A stretch of 64,000 nucleotides of DNA from Azonexaceae bacterium s22 (GTDB lineage Bacteria; Pseudomonadota; Gammaproteobacteria; Burkholderiales; Rhodocyclaceae). Within the stretch, counting starts at the first letter, position 1; each line of letters begins with the position of its first letter. The translations under genes and the position numbers were made by a program. The stretch lies in contig WYCU01000007.1 in NCBI GenBank assembly GCA_016617495.1, forward strand, positions 111,693 to 175,692. The letters are read 5' to 3'. This document shows, in pieces, positions 26,829 to 35,015 of this stretch. The notes beneath the pieces were generated by a model. The model ran no database searches, was not told where the DNA came from, and was given only the letters and a program-made list of their open reading frames with translations.

Positions 26829-28631
26829 TCAGGCGCCCTTACCCCAGGAATCCTTGAGCGTCACGGCGCGGTTGAAGACCGGTGCGCCAGGCTTGGAGTC
26901 GACGCGGTCAGCAGCAAAATAGCCGTGGCGTTCGAACTGGAAGCGCTGTTCGGGCTGGGCGTCCTTCAGGCTCGGTTCGAGCATGGCGGTGATGACGGTC
27001 TTCGAGGCCGGGTTGAGGTCGTCCAGGAAGTTGCGTTCCAGCTCGGGGGCGTCGCCTTCGCGTCGCGCGCCAGGGGCGGGGACGCTGAACAGGCGGTCGT
27101 AGAGGCGCACTTCGGCCGGGTAGGCGTGGGCGGCGGAGACCCAGTGCAGGTTGCCCTTGACCTTGACGCTATCCGCGCCGGGCGTGCCGGACTTGGTTTC
27201 GGGCAAATACTGGCAGTGGACCGCGACAACCTTACCGTTTTCGTCCTTGTCGCAGCCGGTGCATTCAACGATGTAGCCGTACTTGAGGCGTGCCTTGTTG
27301 CCGGGAAAGAGGCGGCGGAAGCCCTTTTCGGGGATTTCCTGGAAGTCTTCCCCTTCGATCCACAGTTCGCGGCCGAAGGGCATGGTGCGCGTGCCCAGTT
27401 CGGGATGCAGCGGGTGGTTGGTGACGGCGCAGTCCTCGAACTGGCCTTCGGGGTAGTTGTCGATGATCAGCTTGAGCGGATCGAGGACGGCGACGCGGCG
27501 TTCATCGGATTCGTTCATCACCTCGCGCATGGCGTCTTCGAACAGCACGTAGTCGATTAGCGAATCGTTCTTGGACACGCCGATGCGGTCGGCGAAGAGC
27601 TTGAAGCCTTCCGGCGAGTAGCCGCGACGGCGCGCGCCGACCAGCGTCGGCATGCGCGGGTCGTCCCAGCCTTCAACGTGCTTTTCCTGCACCAGCTGGA
27701 TCAGCTTGCGCTTGGAGAGGACGATGTAGGTCAGGTTGAGGCGGGAGAACTCGATCTGTTGCGGCAGCGGGCGCTGCAACAGGCCGCCTTCGGCGATGCG
27801 TTCGAGCACCCAGTCGTAGAACGGGCGCTGGTCTTCGAATTCGAGGGTGCAGATCGAGTGGGTGATGCACTCCAGCGCATCCTCGATGGGGTGCGCGAAG
27901 GTGTACATCGGATAGACGCACCATTTGTCGCCGGTGTTGTGGTGGGTGGCGTGGCGGATGCGGTAGATCGCCGGGTCGCGCATGTTGATGTTGGGCGAGG
28001 CCATGTCGATCTTGGCGCGCAGGATGTGTGCGCCATCGGCAAACTCGCCGGCGCGCATGCGCTTGAAGAGATCAAGGTTTTCTTCCACCGAGCGGTTGCG
28101 GTAGGGCGAATCCTTGCCTGGCTGGGTCAGCGTGCCGCGATTGGCGCGCATTTCCTCGGCGCTCTGGCTATCGACGTAGGCGTGGCCGACCGAGATCAGG
28201 TACTCGGCAAACTGGGCCATCCAGTCGAAATAATTGGAGGCGAAATAGAGGTTGTTTTCGCTCGCGTCTTCCCACGAGCAGCCGAGCCACTTGACCGCAT
28301 CGACGATGGAATCGACGTATTCCTGCTCTTCCTTCTCCGGATTGGTGTCGTCGAAGCGCATGTGGCAGCGGCCGCCGAACTGCCTGGCGAGGCCGAAATT
28401 GAGCAGGATGGATTTGGCGTGGCCGAAGTGCAGGTAGCCGTTCGGCTCAGGCGGAAAACGGGTGCGGATCTTGGCCGGGTCGAGCGGCGCGGCGGCGTGT
28501 TCGGCGGCCAGGCCGGGGTGCCCGGCCCAACGGCGTTGTGCGTGCTTGCCGGCTGCGAGGTCAGCCTCGACGATGTTCTTGATGAAATTGGCGGCCGGCG
28601 CGACGTCCGGTTTATTGTTGGGGGTGCTCAC
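26829..28631 (-). CDS. glnS: Glutaminyl-tRNA synthetase
   Basis: 600 residues, class I synthetase. The HIGH motif is PPEPNGYLHFGHAKSI near residue 60 and the KMSKS equivalent is VLSKRKL near 305. The C-terminal beta-barrels contain YIVECTGCDKDENGKVVAVHCQYLPE. Longer than E. coli GlnS (554) because of an N-terminal extension of about 40 residues and loop insertions. A short stretch at 27211-27235 resembles the dispersed repeat core, but the protein segment aligns with normal GlnRS, so I treat it as chance. Confidence 0.96.
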   Translation of the reverse strand: MSTPNNKPDVAPAANFIKNIVEADLAAGKHAQRRWAGHPGLAAEHAAAPLDPAKIRTRFPPEPNGYLHFGHAKSILLNFGLARQFGGRCHMRFDDTNPEKEEQEYVDSIVDAVKWLGCSWEDASENNLYFASNYFDWMAQFAEYLISVGHAYVDSQSAEEMRANRGTLTQPGKDSPYRNRSVEENLDLFKRMRAGEFADGAHILRAKIDMASPNINMRDPAIYRIRHATHHNTGDKWCVYPMYTFAHPIEDALECITHSICTLEFEDQRPFYDWVLERIAEGGLLQRPLPQQIEFSRLNLTYIVLSKRKLIQLVQEKHVEGWDDPRMPTLVGARRRGYSPEGFKLFADRIGVSKNDSLIDYVLFEDAMREVMNESDERRVAVLDPLKLIIDNYPEGQFEDCAVTNHPLHPELGTRTMPFGRELWIEGEDFQEIPEKGFRRLFPGNKARLKYGYIVECTGCDKDENGKVVAVHCQYLPETKSGTPGADSVKVKGNLHWVSAAHAYPAEVRLYDRLFSVPAPGARREGDAPELERNFLDDLNPASKTVITAMLEPSLKDAQPEQRFQFERHGYFAADRVDSKPGAPVFNRAVTLKDSWGKGA

Positions 28632-28700
28632 GATGAAACCTCTTTGAATAAGCGTGCTATTTTACCCGGCTACGCCTGCCTGGACACGAGAATTGCCGCC

Positions 28701-29108
28701 ATGAACCTTCTCCAGCAACTGACTGCGCTCAACTTCCTCGCCGTTGGCCTCGGCGCGGCGCTCGGCGCCTGGGCGCGCTGGCTGCTCGGCCTGCTGCTGA
28801 ATCCCCTGTTCATCGCCCTGCCGCTCGGCACCCTGGCGGCCAATGTCGTCGGCGGTTACCTCATCGGTATCGCCGTGGCGCTCTTCCATCTCAACACGCA
28901 TTTCCCGCTGGCCTGGAAACTCTTCGCCATCACCGGCTTTCTCGGCGGCCTGACCACTTTTTCCACCTTTTCCGCCGAAGTGGTCGAACGCCTGCTCGCC
29001 GGACAACCCCTGCTCGCCATCGGTCTGGCCAGCGTGCACCTGGCCGGCAGCCTCCTCGCCACCTACCTCGGCCTGCTCACCCTCGGCGCCACGCGCATCT
29101 GGTCCTGA
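28701..29108 (+). CDS. crcB: Fluoride ion exporter CrcB/Fluc
   Basis: A 135-residue membrane protein with four helices. Fluc marks are LGAALGAWARWLLGL, PLGTLAANVVGGYLIGIA (with the conserved asparagine) and ITGFLGGLTTFSTFSAEV. It works as an antiparallel dimer exporting fluoride. ATG 28701 is chosen; the longer plus-strand frame through the glnS region is a shadow. No fluoride riboswitch was recognised upstream. Confidence 0.9.
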   Translation: MNLLQQLTALNFLAVGLGAALGAWARWLLGLLLNPLFIALPLGTLAANVVGGYLIGIAVALFHLNTHFPLAWKLFAITGFLGGLTTFSTFSAEVVERLLAGQPLLAIGLASVHLAGSLLATYLGLLTLGATRIWS

Positions 29109-29112
29109 GACC

Positions 29113-29150
29113 GATTGTCGCGGTCGACCTCGAAAAAAGGGCAAAAAAAG
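29113..29150 (+). repeat. Dispersed repeat, copy F
   Basis: GATTGTCGCGGTCGACC then TCGAAAAAAGGGCAAAAAAAG, one of the best copies. It begins 5 bp after the crcB stop. Its A-run supplies the U tract of the opposing terminator at 29151-29172. Confidence 0.93.
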
Positions 29151-29172
29151 CCCCGCCGTTTCGGGCGGGGCG
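29141..29172 (-). terminator. Intrinsic terminator after the ankyrin gene
   Basis: On the minus strand: stem GCCCCGCC/GGCGGGGC (29151-29172), then TTTTTTT, which is the end of repeat copy F. Confidence 0.75.
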
Positions 29173-29250
29173 CAATGGGTTCTTGTCTGTGGTGCGCAGG
29201 ATAGTGGAAACGCTACCGTCAGAACAATGTGACCGATTGCCGCAGGCCGT

Positions 29251-29691
29251 TCAGGCCGCCTGTTTGAGCAGTTTCAGGCAGGCCAGCGAGGCGGCGAGGT
29301 CGCGGGCGGTGAAATCGTCGAAATTCTTCAGTTTGGGGTTGGCGCCTTTTTCGAGCAGTAGCTTCACTAGATCGGGCTTGCTGTTCGAGGAAACATACAT
29401 CAGACAGGTGGCGCCATTGCCGTTTTGCAGGTCGATGTCGATACCGGCGGCGATCAGGCGTTCAATGATTGCATGATCGCCGTTGTAGCAGGCGAGCCAG
29501 AGGGCATTGCAGCCGTCGGCGTTGGTGATGGCGATATCGACGCCGAGCGCCAGGAGCGCTTCGACGATGTCGAGCCGTCCTTCCTTGGCGGCGCGCATCA
29601 GCGGCGTGAAGCGGCCGTCGGCCTGCGGCGCGGAGAGGTCATCGCGCGGGAATCCGTGGGTATCGAGAAATTCGGCAAGTGCTGGGTTCAT
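29251..29691 (-). CDS. Ankyrin-repeat protein
   Basis: 146 residues forming about three ankyrin repeats (DGRFTPLMRAAKEGRLDIVEALLALGVDI; DGCNALWLACYNGDHAIIERLIAAGIDI; NGATCLMYVSSNSKPDLVKLLLEKGA). There is no signal peptide, so a cytoplasmic protein-binding module is likely. ATG 29691 overlaps the stop of the SagB-like gene (ATGA), so it is probably made together with it and may act on it; that link is inferred. Confidence 0.85.
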   Translation of the reverse strand: MNPALAEFLDTHGFPRDDLSAPQADGRFTPLMRAAKEGRLDIVEALLALGVDIAITNADGCNALWLACYNGDHAIIERLIAAGIDIDLQNGNGATCLMYVSSNSKPDLVKLLLEKGANPKLKNFDDFTARDLAASLACLKLLKQAA

Positions 29692-31349
29692 GGGGCGCTT
29701 TGCTTTCTTTGCGGGTAGGGCGGAGCCGTTTCGATGCGCGTGTCGACGATGGGTGTACCCACCGTGAAGTGATAGACGCTCTGCCAACGCTTGTCGTCGA
29801 GGCCGAAGGCTTGATGCACCGGGTCGTCGAAGAAGCAGCCGATGCCGGTGCCGCGCACGCCGGCCGCTTCGGCCTCCAGATACAGCACCTGCCCGACCAG
29901 TCCGGCTTCGCGCAGACAAGCGCGGTAGGCGTAGCCATCCGTCAGCGTTGAAAAATCGGCCAACATGCCGAGCGAGAAGGCGCCGGTCGCGGCAATGTCC
30001 TGATGGCAGGAGAGCGCGCGCGCCAGCCGCTGCATTTCCTGCAAGCCAAGTGCCGCCAGCAAGGTGAGGCCGAGATGGGCCGGGCATTCGGCATCAACGG
30101 TACTGACCGGGCAGGCGTCGGCAAAACGGCCGTCCGCCGCGCCCAGCGCCGCTTGCAACTGCGGCGCCGCTGCTGGCGTGCGGGGCAACAGGTAAAGCCC
30201 GCTGGGCAGGCCGTCGACGCGCAGCACGAAGAGCAGCAAATGAATGGCCGGCGGCGCCTCCTGCCCGTCGAAGGGCGCTTGCCGGCGCGGCAGCGTGGCA
30301 TCGAGGATGCGGTAGAACGCTGCCTTGTCCAGCGTGCATTTCGGGTCGAAACGCTGGCCGCTGCGCCGCTGGCGAATAAGTTGCGCGGTCCCGGCGCCAG
30401 TCCGCCCGGGGAGTGGCGGCGGGTAATCGGGAAAGTCTGCCGAAATTGGCCTGTTTTTCGGGGTCGACCGCGACAATCGGCTGGCGGCGGCCGCTTGATC
30501 GATCACCGGCCAGCGGTAGCCCGGCGCCGGATCGATTCGCGAGGCGACGCCGTGCCAGTGCGCGTCCTTCAGGGAGCCGACGAGCGTTTCGACATCCGGC
30601 GGCGGTGCCCACCCCGGGCCGCGAACGGCCAGCAGGATTTCCGGCTCCTCGGCCTCGGTAAAGCCCATGCGGCCACCGACGAAATCTTCCGCCCGATCCA
30701 GCCCCAAGCAGCGTGCCACCGCCGCCGACGGGGCCTCCAGGGCTTCGACCGTCCAGCCGAGCAGCGCCGCAGCATAGCCCAGCGCGCCGACCGCGTGGCC
30801 GACATCGAGCTGGCAGTAGCGGAAGGCACGTTCGCCGTATTTCCAGGCTTCGCGCCACATCGCGCTGGAGAGGCCGACGACGAGCCAGGGCGCCCCGCCT
30901 TCGCTGCGGACGACGGCCCGCGTTTCCAGCTGGTGCGCTTCCGGATCGTAATGGTGAAGACCATCCGGCACGCCCGGCACATTGGCGGTCAGCACATAGC
31001 CTTCAACCGGATGCAGGTTGCCCGACGACGGATTGCAACGCAGCGCCCAGCGGCTCGGGCCCCAGCTTTTCCACGCCGAAATGCCCAGCGCCAGTTCGAG
31101 CAAAGCCCCTACGGCATCCAGCGTCGCCCCCACCGGAGCGGCCGGCGGCTCGCCCAAAGCGGCGAAGGGCCGCTCGAAGGCATCGGCCGCCAAGGGAAGC
31201 CACACAGTTTCGGTACCCGCGAAATGGCGAAAAGGCGCGGGCTGTGCATCCCAGTCGAGCTGGCCCGGCCCTTCGGCATAGGCCTCGAAGCGGTGTTTGG
31301 TGCGTTGGTGATAAGCCAGCAGGGGTGCGTTTTGTGAGGTATCCGACAT
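29688..31349 (-). CDS. SagB/ThcOx-family FMN oxidoreductase, two nitroreductase domains
   Basis: 553 residues with two nitroreductase-like halves. In the first, YHQRTKHRFEAY and SSGNLHPVEGYVLT are recognisable. In the second, LIRQRRSGQRFDPKCTLDKAAFYRIL and the C-terminal CLREAGLVGQVLYLEAEAAGVRGTGIGCFFDDPVHQAFGL. SagB enzymes oxidise azolines in peptide natural products, but no precursor peptide or cyclodehydratase gene is next to it, so another substrate is possible. Copy G of the dispersed repeat is read in frame 2 ([10 protein letters not shown]) in the linker between the halves. ATG 31349 has GGAAAG upstream and is preferred to 31388. Confidence 0.82.
   Translation of the reverse strand: MSDTSQNAPLLAYHQRTKHRFEAYAEGPGQLDWDAQPAPFRHFAGTETVWLPLAADAFERPFAALGEPPAAPVGATLDAVGALLELALGISAWKSWGPSRWALRCNPSSGNLHPVEGYVLTANVPGVPDGLHHYDPEAHQLETRAVVRSEGGAPWLVVGLSSAMWREAWKYGERAFRYCQLDVGHAVGALGYAAALLGWTVEALEAPSAAVARCLGLDRAEDFVGGRMGFTEAEEPEILLAVRGPGWAPPPDVETLVGSLKDAHWHGVASRIDPAPGYRWPVIDQAAAASRLSRSTPKNRPISADFPDYPPPLPGRTGAGTAQLIRQRRSGQRFDPKCTLDKAAFYRILDATLPRRQAPFDGQEAPPAIHLLLFVLRVDGLPSGLYLLPRTPAAAPQLQAALGAADGRFADACPVSTVDAECPAHLGLTLLAALGLQEMQRLARALSCHQDIAATGAFSLGMLADFSTLTDGYAYRACLREAGLVGQVLYLEAEAAGVRGTGIGCFFDDPVHQAFGLDDKRWQSVYHFTVGTPIVDTRIETAPPYPQRKQSAP
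30442..30479 (-). repeat. Dispersed repeat, copy G
   Basis: On the minus strand: CGATTGTCGCGGTCGACC then CCGAAAAACAGGCCAATTTC, close to consensus. Read in frame 2 of the SagB-like gene as [12 protein letters not shown]. Confidence 0.93.
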
Positions 31350-31450
31350 GGATTGCAGCTTTCCGGTAGTCAATTGGGCTGGCAGCAAAGGGCATGCCCG
31401 CGGGAAATCAGTCAGTTAGCCACTTTGCGCCGGCTGGCACCATCTCTGCA
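31333..31450 (+). promoter_or_regulatory. NifA-type activator site plus sigma-54 promoter
   Basis: TGT-N10-ACA at 31333-31348 is the NifA upstream activator consensus. TGGCACCATCTCTGCA at 31435-31450 fits the -24/-12 sigma-54 consensus, with GG and GC at the invariant positions. The activator site centres about 120 bp before the expected start near 31461, a normal NifA distance. The next plus-strand gene is the nafY/nifX-like one. The activator site overlaps the SagB-like start codon. Confidence 0.7.
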
Positions 31451-31512
31451 AGGGCAACCCAAAACGGCCCGGCCGAACGACAACAATCCCAACCCTGACA
31501 ACGGAGAAAACC

Positions 31513-32250
31513 ATGGAAGCTGCGACCAAGCCGCCCATTACCCGAGAAGCCGCCCTGCGCATTGCCCTCGCCGCACGGGCCATGCCCAACGCCACGCTGC
31601 CGGCATTGATCGAACTGCTGCAACGCCGCCTCGGCGACGAGATCGACGAGGAAAACCTGCGCCAGGTCACCGTCACCATGCTGAAAACCGGCTTCGCCAG
31701 CGCCGACGGGGAGGAAGACGGCGAGGACATCGGCATCGGGCTCGAAGCGATGAAGCTCGCCGTGCGCATCCTCTGGGGTGAAACGCAGGGTGACGACTCC
31801 CTGCCCAAGATCGAATCCTACGCCGAGGGCGAAATGCCCGGCTCGGTCCGCGTCGCCATCGCCTCCGACAAAGGCGACACGCTTTCCGGCCACTTCGGCT
31901 CCTGCCTGCGCTTCCTGGTGTATCAGGTATCGCCCACGGAAATCCGCCTGGTCGATATCCGCGACACGATGGACGCCGAATTCTCGGACGACAAGAACCT
32001 CTGGCGCGCCCAACTCATCGGCGATTGTCATGTCTGCTATGTGGTCTCCATCGGCGGCCCGGCGGCGGCCAAGGTGATCCGCGCCGACATTTACCCGATC
32101 AAGATTCCCGACGGCGGCCCGGCCGTCGAAATCCTGCAGCAATTCCAGCAGGCCATGGTGAACTCCCCACCGCCCTGGCTGCTCAAGATTCTCGGCGTCG
32201 CCGCCGAAAAGCGCCTGAAGAACTACAGCGCCGCGACCATCGACGACTAG
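31513..32250 (+). CDS. NafY/NifX-family dinitrogenase iron-molybdenum cofactor protein
   Basis: 245 residues. The N-terminal helical domain (about 1-105: LRIALAARAMPNATLPALIELLQRRLG) resembles the NafY N-domain. A NifX/NifB-C-like cofactor-binding domain follows (about 112-225: VRVAIASDKGDTLSGHFGSCLRFLVYQV), with the histidine of the HFG segment. The tail SPPPWLLKILG is NafY-like. Such proteins carry FeMo-cofactor to apo-nitrogenase. ACGGAG precedes ATG 31513. No other nif gene is in the window, but the promoter looks NifA/sigma-54 controlled. Confidence 0.82.
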   Translation: MEAATKPPITREAALRIALAARAMPNATLPALIELLQRRLGDEIDEENLRQVTVTMLKTGFASADGEEDGEDIGIGLEAMKLAVRILWGETQGDDSLPKIESYAEGEMPGSVRVAIASDKGDTLSGHFGSCLRFLVYQVSPTEIRLVDIRDTMDAEFSDDKNLWRAQLIGDCHVCYVVSIGGPAAAKVIRADIYPIKIPDGGPAVEILQQFQQAMVNSPPPWLLKILGVAAEKRLKNYSAATIDD

Positions 32251-32285
32251 GGCACGACAAGCGGGCGCCCGCCGAGAATGCCGCC

Positions 32286-33470
32286 TCAGGCGCCCTCAGA
32301 TGCCTTCACCCCCCGTGCCACCGAGCACGACGGCAGCAGCGCTTGCAGGCCGGCCAGCAAGGCCGCCGTGTCTGCGGCGGTGTTGTAGCCTTGAATGGAG
32401 ACGCGGACGAATTTTTCGCCGGCCCAGTCGATGAGCGGCACCTCCACCCGGAAGTCATCGTACAGCCGGGCTTTGAGCACCTCGAGATCGCATGCAGCGG
32501 GCAAGCGGGCAATGCCCATTTGCACGTAGGCATCGGATTCGGGCGGATAGGCGGGCGGCAAGCCGGTCAGCGCGGCAATTTGCAGCAGCGTTTCGCGCAA
32601 CAGGGCGTGGCAGTCGACAATGACGCTCGCCCAGTCGTGCGCCACGGCGAAATCCAGCGCGGCCGGCACGCTCAGCCAGGCCGAGGGGTCCGCCGTGCCC
32701 ATCCATTGCAGCCGTCCGGCCAGATTGGCTTCATTGCCCGGCAAACGCCCCCAGCTGACCACCAGGGGATCAAGCGCTGCCTGATGCTCGCGACGGACGT
32801 ACAGAAACGCCGCGCCTTTGGGTGCCATGGCCCATTTGTGCAGATTGCCGGTCACGAAATCGGCCTCCTGAGCCTTGAGATCCAGCGCGATCTGGCCCGG
32901 CGCATGCGCCGCGTCGATCACCGTCAGGATGCCCGCCGCCCGCGCCCGCTGGCAGATCGCCTCGACCGGCAGGCGCAAGGCAGTCGGTGAGGTGATGTGG
33001 CTGAGGAAAATCACCCGCGTACGCGGCGTCACGCCCTGCCAGAAGGCGTCGACCAGTGCCGCGGTGTCCGCCGCCGGGAGTGGCAAGGGCTGCTGCACAT
33101 ACCGCGCCCCCGCGCCGCCACAGACAAATTCCCAAATGCGGTCGCAAGCGCCATATTCGTGATTGCTGGCCAAGACCTCGTCGCCGGGCGCCAGACGCAG
33201 CGAGCGGGCGACCAGATTGACGCCCAGGGTGGCATTGGGGACGAAAAGCAAGTCGTCGGGATCGGCCACCAGGGTTTGCCCCAGGCGCTCGCGCGCCGCC
33301 CGCAGCAGCCCCGGCAATTCGCGCCCGAGGAAAGCCACCGGCTGGCGCTCCAGCCGCTGCTGCCAGTCCTGCCAGACCTCGAACACCGGGCGTGGCACCG
33401 CGCCAAACGAGCCGTGGTTGAGAAAATGAACTTCGGGATCGAGGAGAAACAGGGATTTCAGATCGCGCAT
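32286..33470 (-). CDS. Class V aminotransferase-fold PLP enzyme (isopenicillin-N epimerase-like)
   Basis: 394 residues. Starts FLLDPEVHFLNHGSFGAVPRPVFE, typical of the CefD-like branch. The PLP lysine is in DFVTGNLHKWAMAPKGAAFLY near residue 213, and the pyridine-binding aspartate is in VIDAAHAPGQI. These enzymes act on small amino compounds as epimerases, desulfurases or lyases; no pathway partners lie nearby, so the reaction is unknown. Confidence 0.85.
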   Translation of the reverse strand: MRDLKSLFLLDPEVHFLNHGSFGAVPRPVFEVWQDWQQRLERQPVAFLGRELPGLLRAARERLGQTLVADPDDLLFVPNATLGVNLVARSLRLAPGDEVLASNHEYGACDRIWEFVCGGAGARYVQQPLPLPAADTAALVDAFWQGVTPRTRVIFLSHITSPTALRLPVEAICQRARAAGILTVIDAAHAPGQIALDLKAQEADFVTGNLHKWAMAPKGAAFLYVRREHQAALDPLVVSWGRLPGNEANLAGRLQWMGTADPSAWLSVPAALDFAVAHDWASVIVDCHALLRETLLQIAALTGLPPAYPPESDAYVQMGIARLPAACDLEVLKARLYDDFRVEVPLIDWAGEKFVRVSIQGYNTAADTAALLAGLQALLPSCSVARGVKASEGA

Positions 33471-33541
33471 GCCGGCTCCGGGCGGACAACCAAAGCCGCA
33501 TTATCGCCCACGGCCAACGGGCCGCCCTGGCCGCGCAAGGC

Positions 33542-33802
33542 TTATTCGACCACCTTGCGCATCTGCGCCGGCCACAGCCCGACGGTGGTCGCGAGGCTCC
33601 CCTCGTCGCAATTCCACCATACCGCCACCCAGGCCGCGCCATCCGCGTCGATCCGCTCCACATCGCACACGGCACCGACCATGTCGTTGAACATTTCGAG
33701 ATCGTCCTCGTCCATGTCGGGATCAGGGGTGATCGCCAGGATACGCACCCGGTCTCCGGGCCGGACAGGTTGATTCAGGCAATCGACGGTTTCAAGACTC
33801 AT
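33542..33802 (-). CDS. Conserved hypothetical protein, 86 residues
   Basis: A small acidic soluble protein. It begins MSLETVDCLNQPVRPGDRVRIL, which looks like an SH3/KOW-like beta strand start, then an acidic helix (PDMDEDDLEMFNDMVG) and beta strands with AAWVAVWWNCDEGS. No signal peptide or catalytic motif. Its own ribosome site (GAGATTGCC) is modest. Function unknown. Confidence 0.55.
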   Translation of the reverse strand: MSLETVDCLNQPVRPGDRVRILAITPDPDMDEDDLEMFNDMVGAVCDVERIDADGAAWVAVWWNCDEGSLATTVGLWPAQMRKVVE

Positions 33803-33957
33803 GGCAATCTCCGGGTCGAAGGGGCGCTTGTCGGAAAGTCGACCTCACGCGGCGGTTCGCGGAAAGCGACGCAACCCGCATGCCAACCGCCCGCTGGCGA
33901 AAGTGCTAGACTGCAATTGAAGACCATGTCTGGCATATCGCTTGGGGAGAAAACATC

Positions 33958-34239
33958 ATGACCGACACGAACCAAAACGAAGCTGGCGTCCTGGCCGTAC
34001 TCGTGCAACGCCTGGAAACCCAACGTCTGCCGCGCGCACTGGAAATCAAGGATCGCCTGGATCGCGGCGAACGCCTCACCGATGCGGATATGCGCTTCCT
34101 TCAGGAAATTCTTGAAGACGCCAAGGGGATTGCCCCCTTGGTCAGCAAGCACCCTGAAGTGCAAACGCTGGCCAGCCGCGTTACCTCGCTCTACAGCGAA
34201 ATCACCGCCAAGGCGCTGGAAAACGAAAAGGCCGGCTGA
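33958..34239 (+). CDS. Hypothetical protein, 93 residues, all-helical
   Basis: Predicted wholly helical with a heptad-like pattern (LAVLVQRLETQRLPRALEIKDRLDRGERLTDADMRFLQEILEDA). Hydrophilic and without a signal peptide. Its end overlaps a GC hairpin (GGCCGGCT/CCGGCC, 34226-34249). GGGGAG precedes ATG 33958. I do not recognise the family; the bias and ribosome site support a real gene. Confidence 0.6.
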   Translation: MTDTNQNEAGVLAVLVQRLETQRLPRALEIKDRLDRGERLTDADMRFLQEILEDAKGIAPLVSKHPEVQTLASRVTSLYSEITAKALENEKAG

Positions 34240-34275
34240 AGCCGGCCGAGGCTTGCGGCAGCCGCGGCGTCGCCA

Positions 34276-34560
34276 CTACAGCCAGAACAGCCCCCAGACA
34301 ATCGCCGCCGCGAGCGCCCCGCCAATCGGCCAGCGCAGCGACGGCGGCCAGGTGCGGGGCAGTTCGTGGGCCAGCACAAAACCCAGCAAGACGGCCATCA
34401 CCAGCGTAAATAGCAACTTGCCGGCGCCCTGCCCGGCCTCCGGCGGTATGTCGCCCGCAACCGCCCAGAGCCAACCGGGCGCAAGCAAGGCCACGACAAA
34501 AGCCATCGCCTTCAACGGCAGGGTCGTCTTTCTGGATTGGCTATGCATCATTGCAAACAT
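34276..34560 (-). CDS. Small membrane protein, unknown
   Basis: About 94 residues from ATG 34560, with two or three hydrophobic segments (AMAFVVALLAPGWLWAVAG; LLFTLVMAVLLGFVLAH; PIGGALAAAIVWGLFWL). The first may be a cleavable signal. The frame remains open with GTG at 34692 and would then include repeat copy H as LSRSTPKKG, but that extension has no support. Alternative starts are 34551 and 34548. Confidence 0.5.
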   Translation of the reverse strand: MFAMMHSQSRKTTLPLKAMAFVVALLAPGWLWAVAGDIPPEAGQGAGKLLFTLVMAVLLGFVLAHELPRTWPPSLRWPIGGALAAAIVWGLFWL

Positions 34561-34630
34561 ACGCTCGGATTGGCATTGGAAATGACAGTTTAACCGCGAG
34601 AGCTTTCGGCAAGCTTGCAGCGCGGAGGGT

Positions 34631-34668
34631 GAAAATCGGCCTTTTTTCGGCGTCGACCGCGACAATCG
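34631..34668 (-). repeat. Dispersed repeat, copy H
   Basis: On the minus strand: CGATTGTCGCGGTCGAC then GCCGAAAAAAGGCCGATTTTC. Intergenic, upstream of the small membrane protein. Confidence 0.93.
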
Positions 34669-34698
34669 CTCGCGGCACCCAGGTTGCGCCACGCAAAC

Positions 34699-34881
34699 TC
34701 AACGGTTCGAATATTCCTGGTAATTTTGGCGGTTCAGACGCGCCATGCAATCCTCCGCCGCGCTCCCCGGCTGCCGGCGACACGAATCCTCCGCACCTCG
34801 TTGCACACCTTGGTACCACGCCTCCGTCGTACAGCCGGAAGCAAGCGCCACCGCCAGAAAAACACCCCATAGCGCCTTCAT
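34699..34881 (-). CDS. Small lipoprotein, 60 residues
   Basis: MKALWGVFLAVALASGC is a lipoprotein signal with lipobox LASGC. The mature part is CTTEAWYQGVQRGAEDSCRR and onward, with two more cysteines. GGGAGG lies 7-12 bases before ATG 34881, so this start is preferred to 34968. Unknown function; probably attached to the outer or inner membrane. Confidence 0.65.
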   Translation of the reverse strand: MKALWGVFLAVALASGCTTEAWYQGVQRGAEDSCRRQPGSAAEDCMARLNRQNYQEYSNR

Positions 34882-35015
34882 CACCCGCCTCCCGAATGCA
34901 TCGACGCCGAAAAGTTTAGCGCCATCCGCCCCGCACCCCAAATCGGGCCTGAAACGATACTGCAACATCGCTGCGCAAGAATGCGGTGATTCCTTCCTTG
35001 CCCGCGGAGTACACC

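Noticed and set aside
27211-27235. Partial match to the dispersed repeat core inside glnS (GTTGTCGCGGTCCAC)
   Set aside because: The A-rich half is absent, and the encoded residues align with the normal GlnRS C-terminal domain, so chance similarity is more likely.
28632-28700. Possible fluoride riboswitch before crcB
   Set aside because: The gap is only 69 bp and I could not find the conserved pseudoknot pattern.
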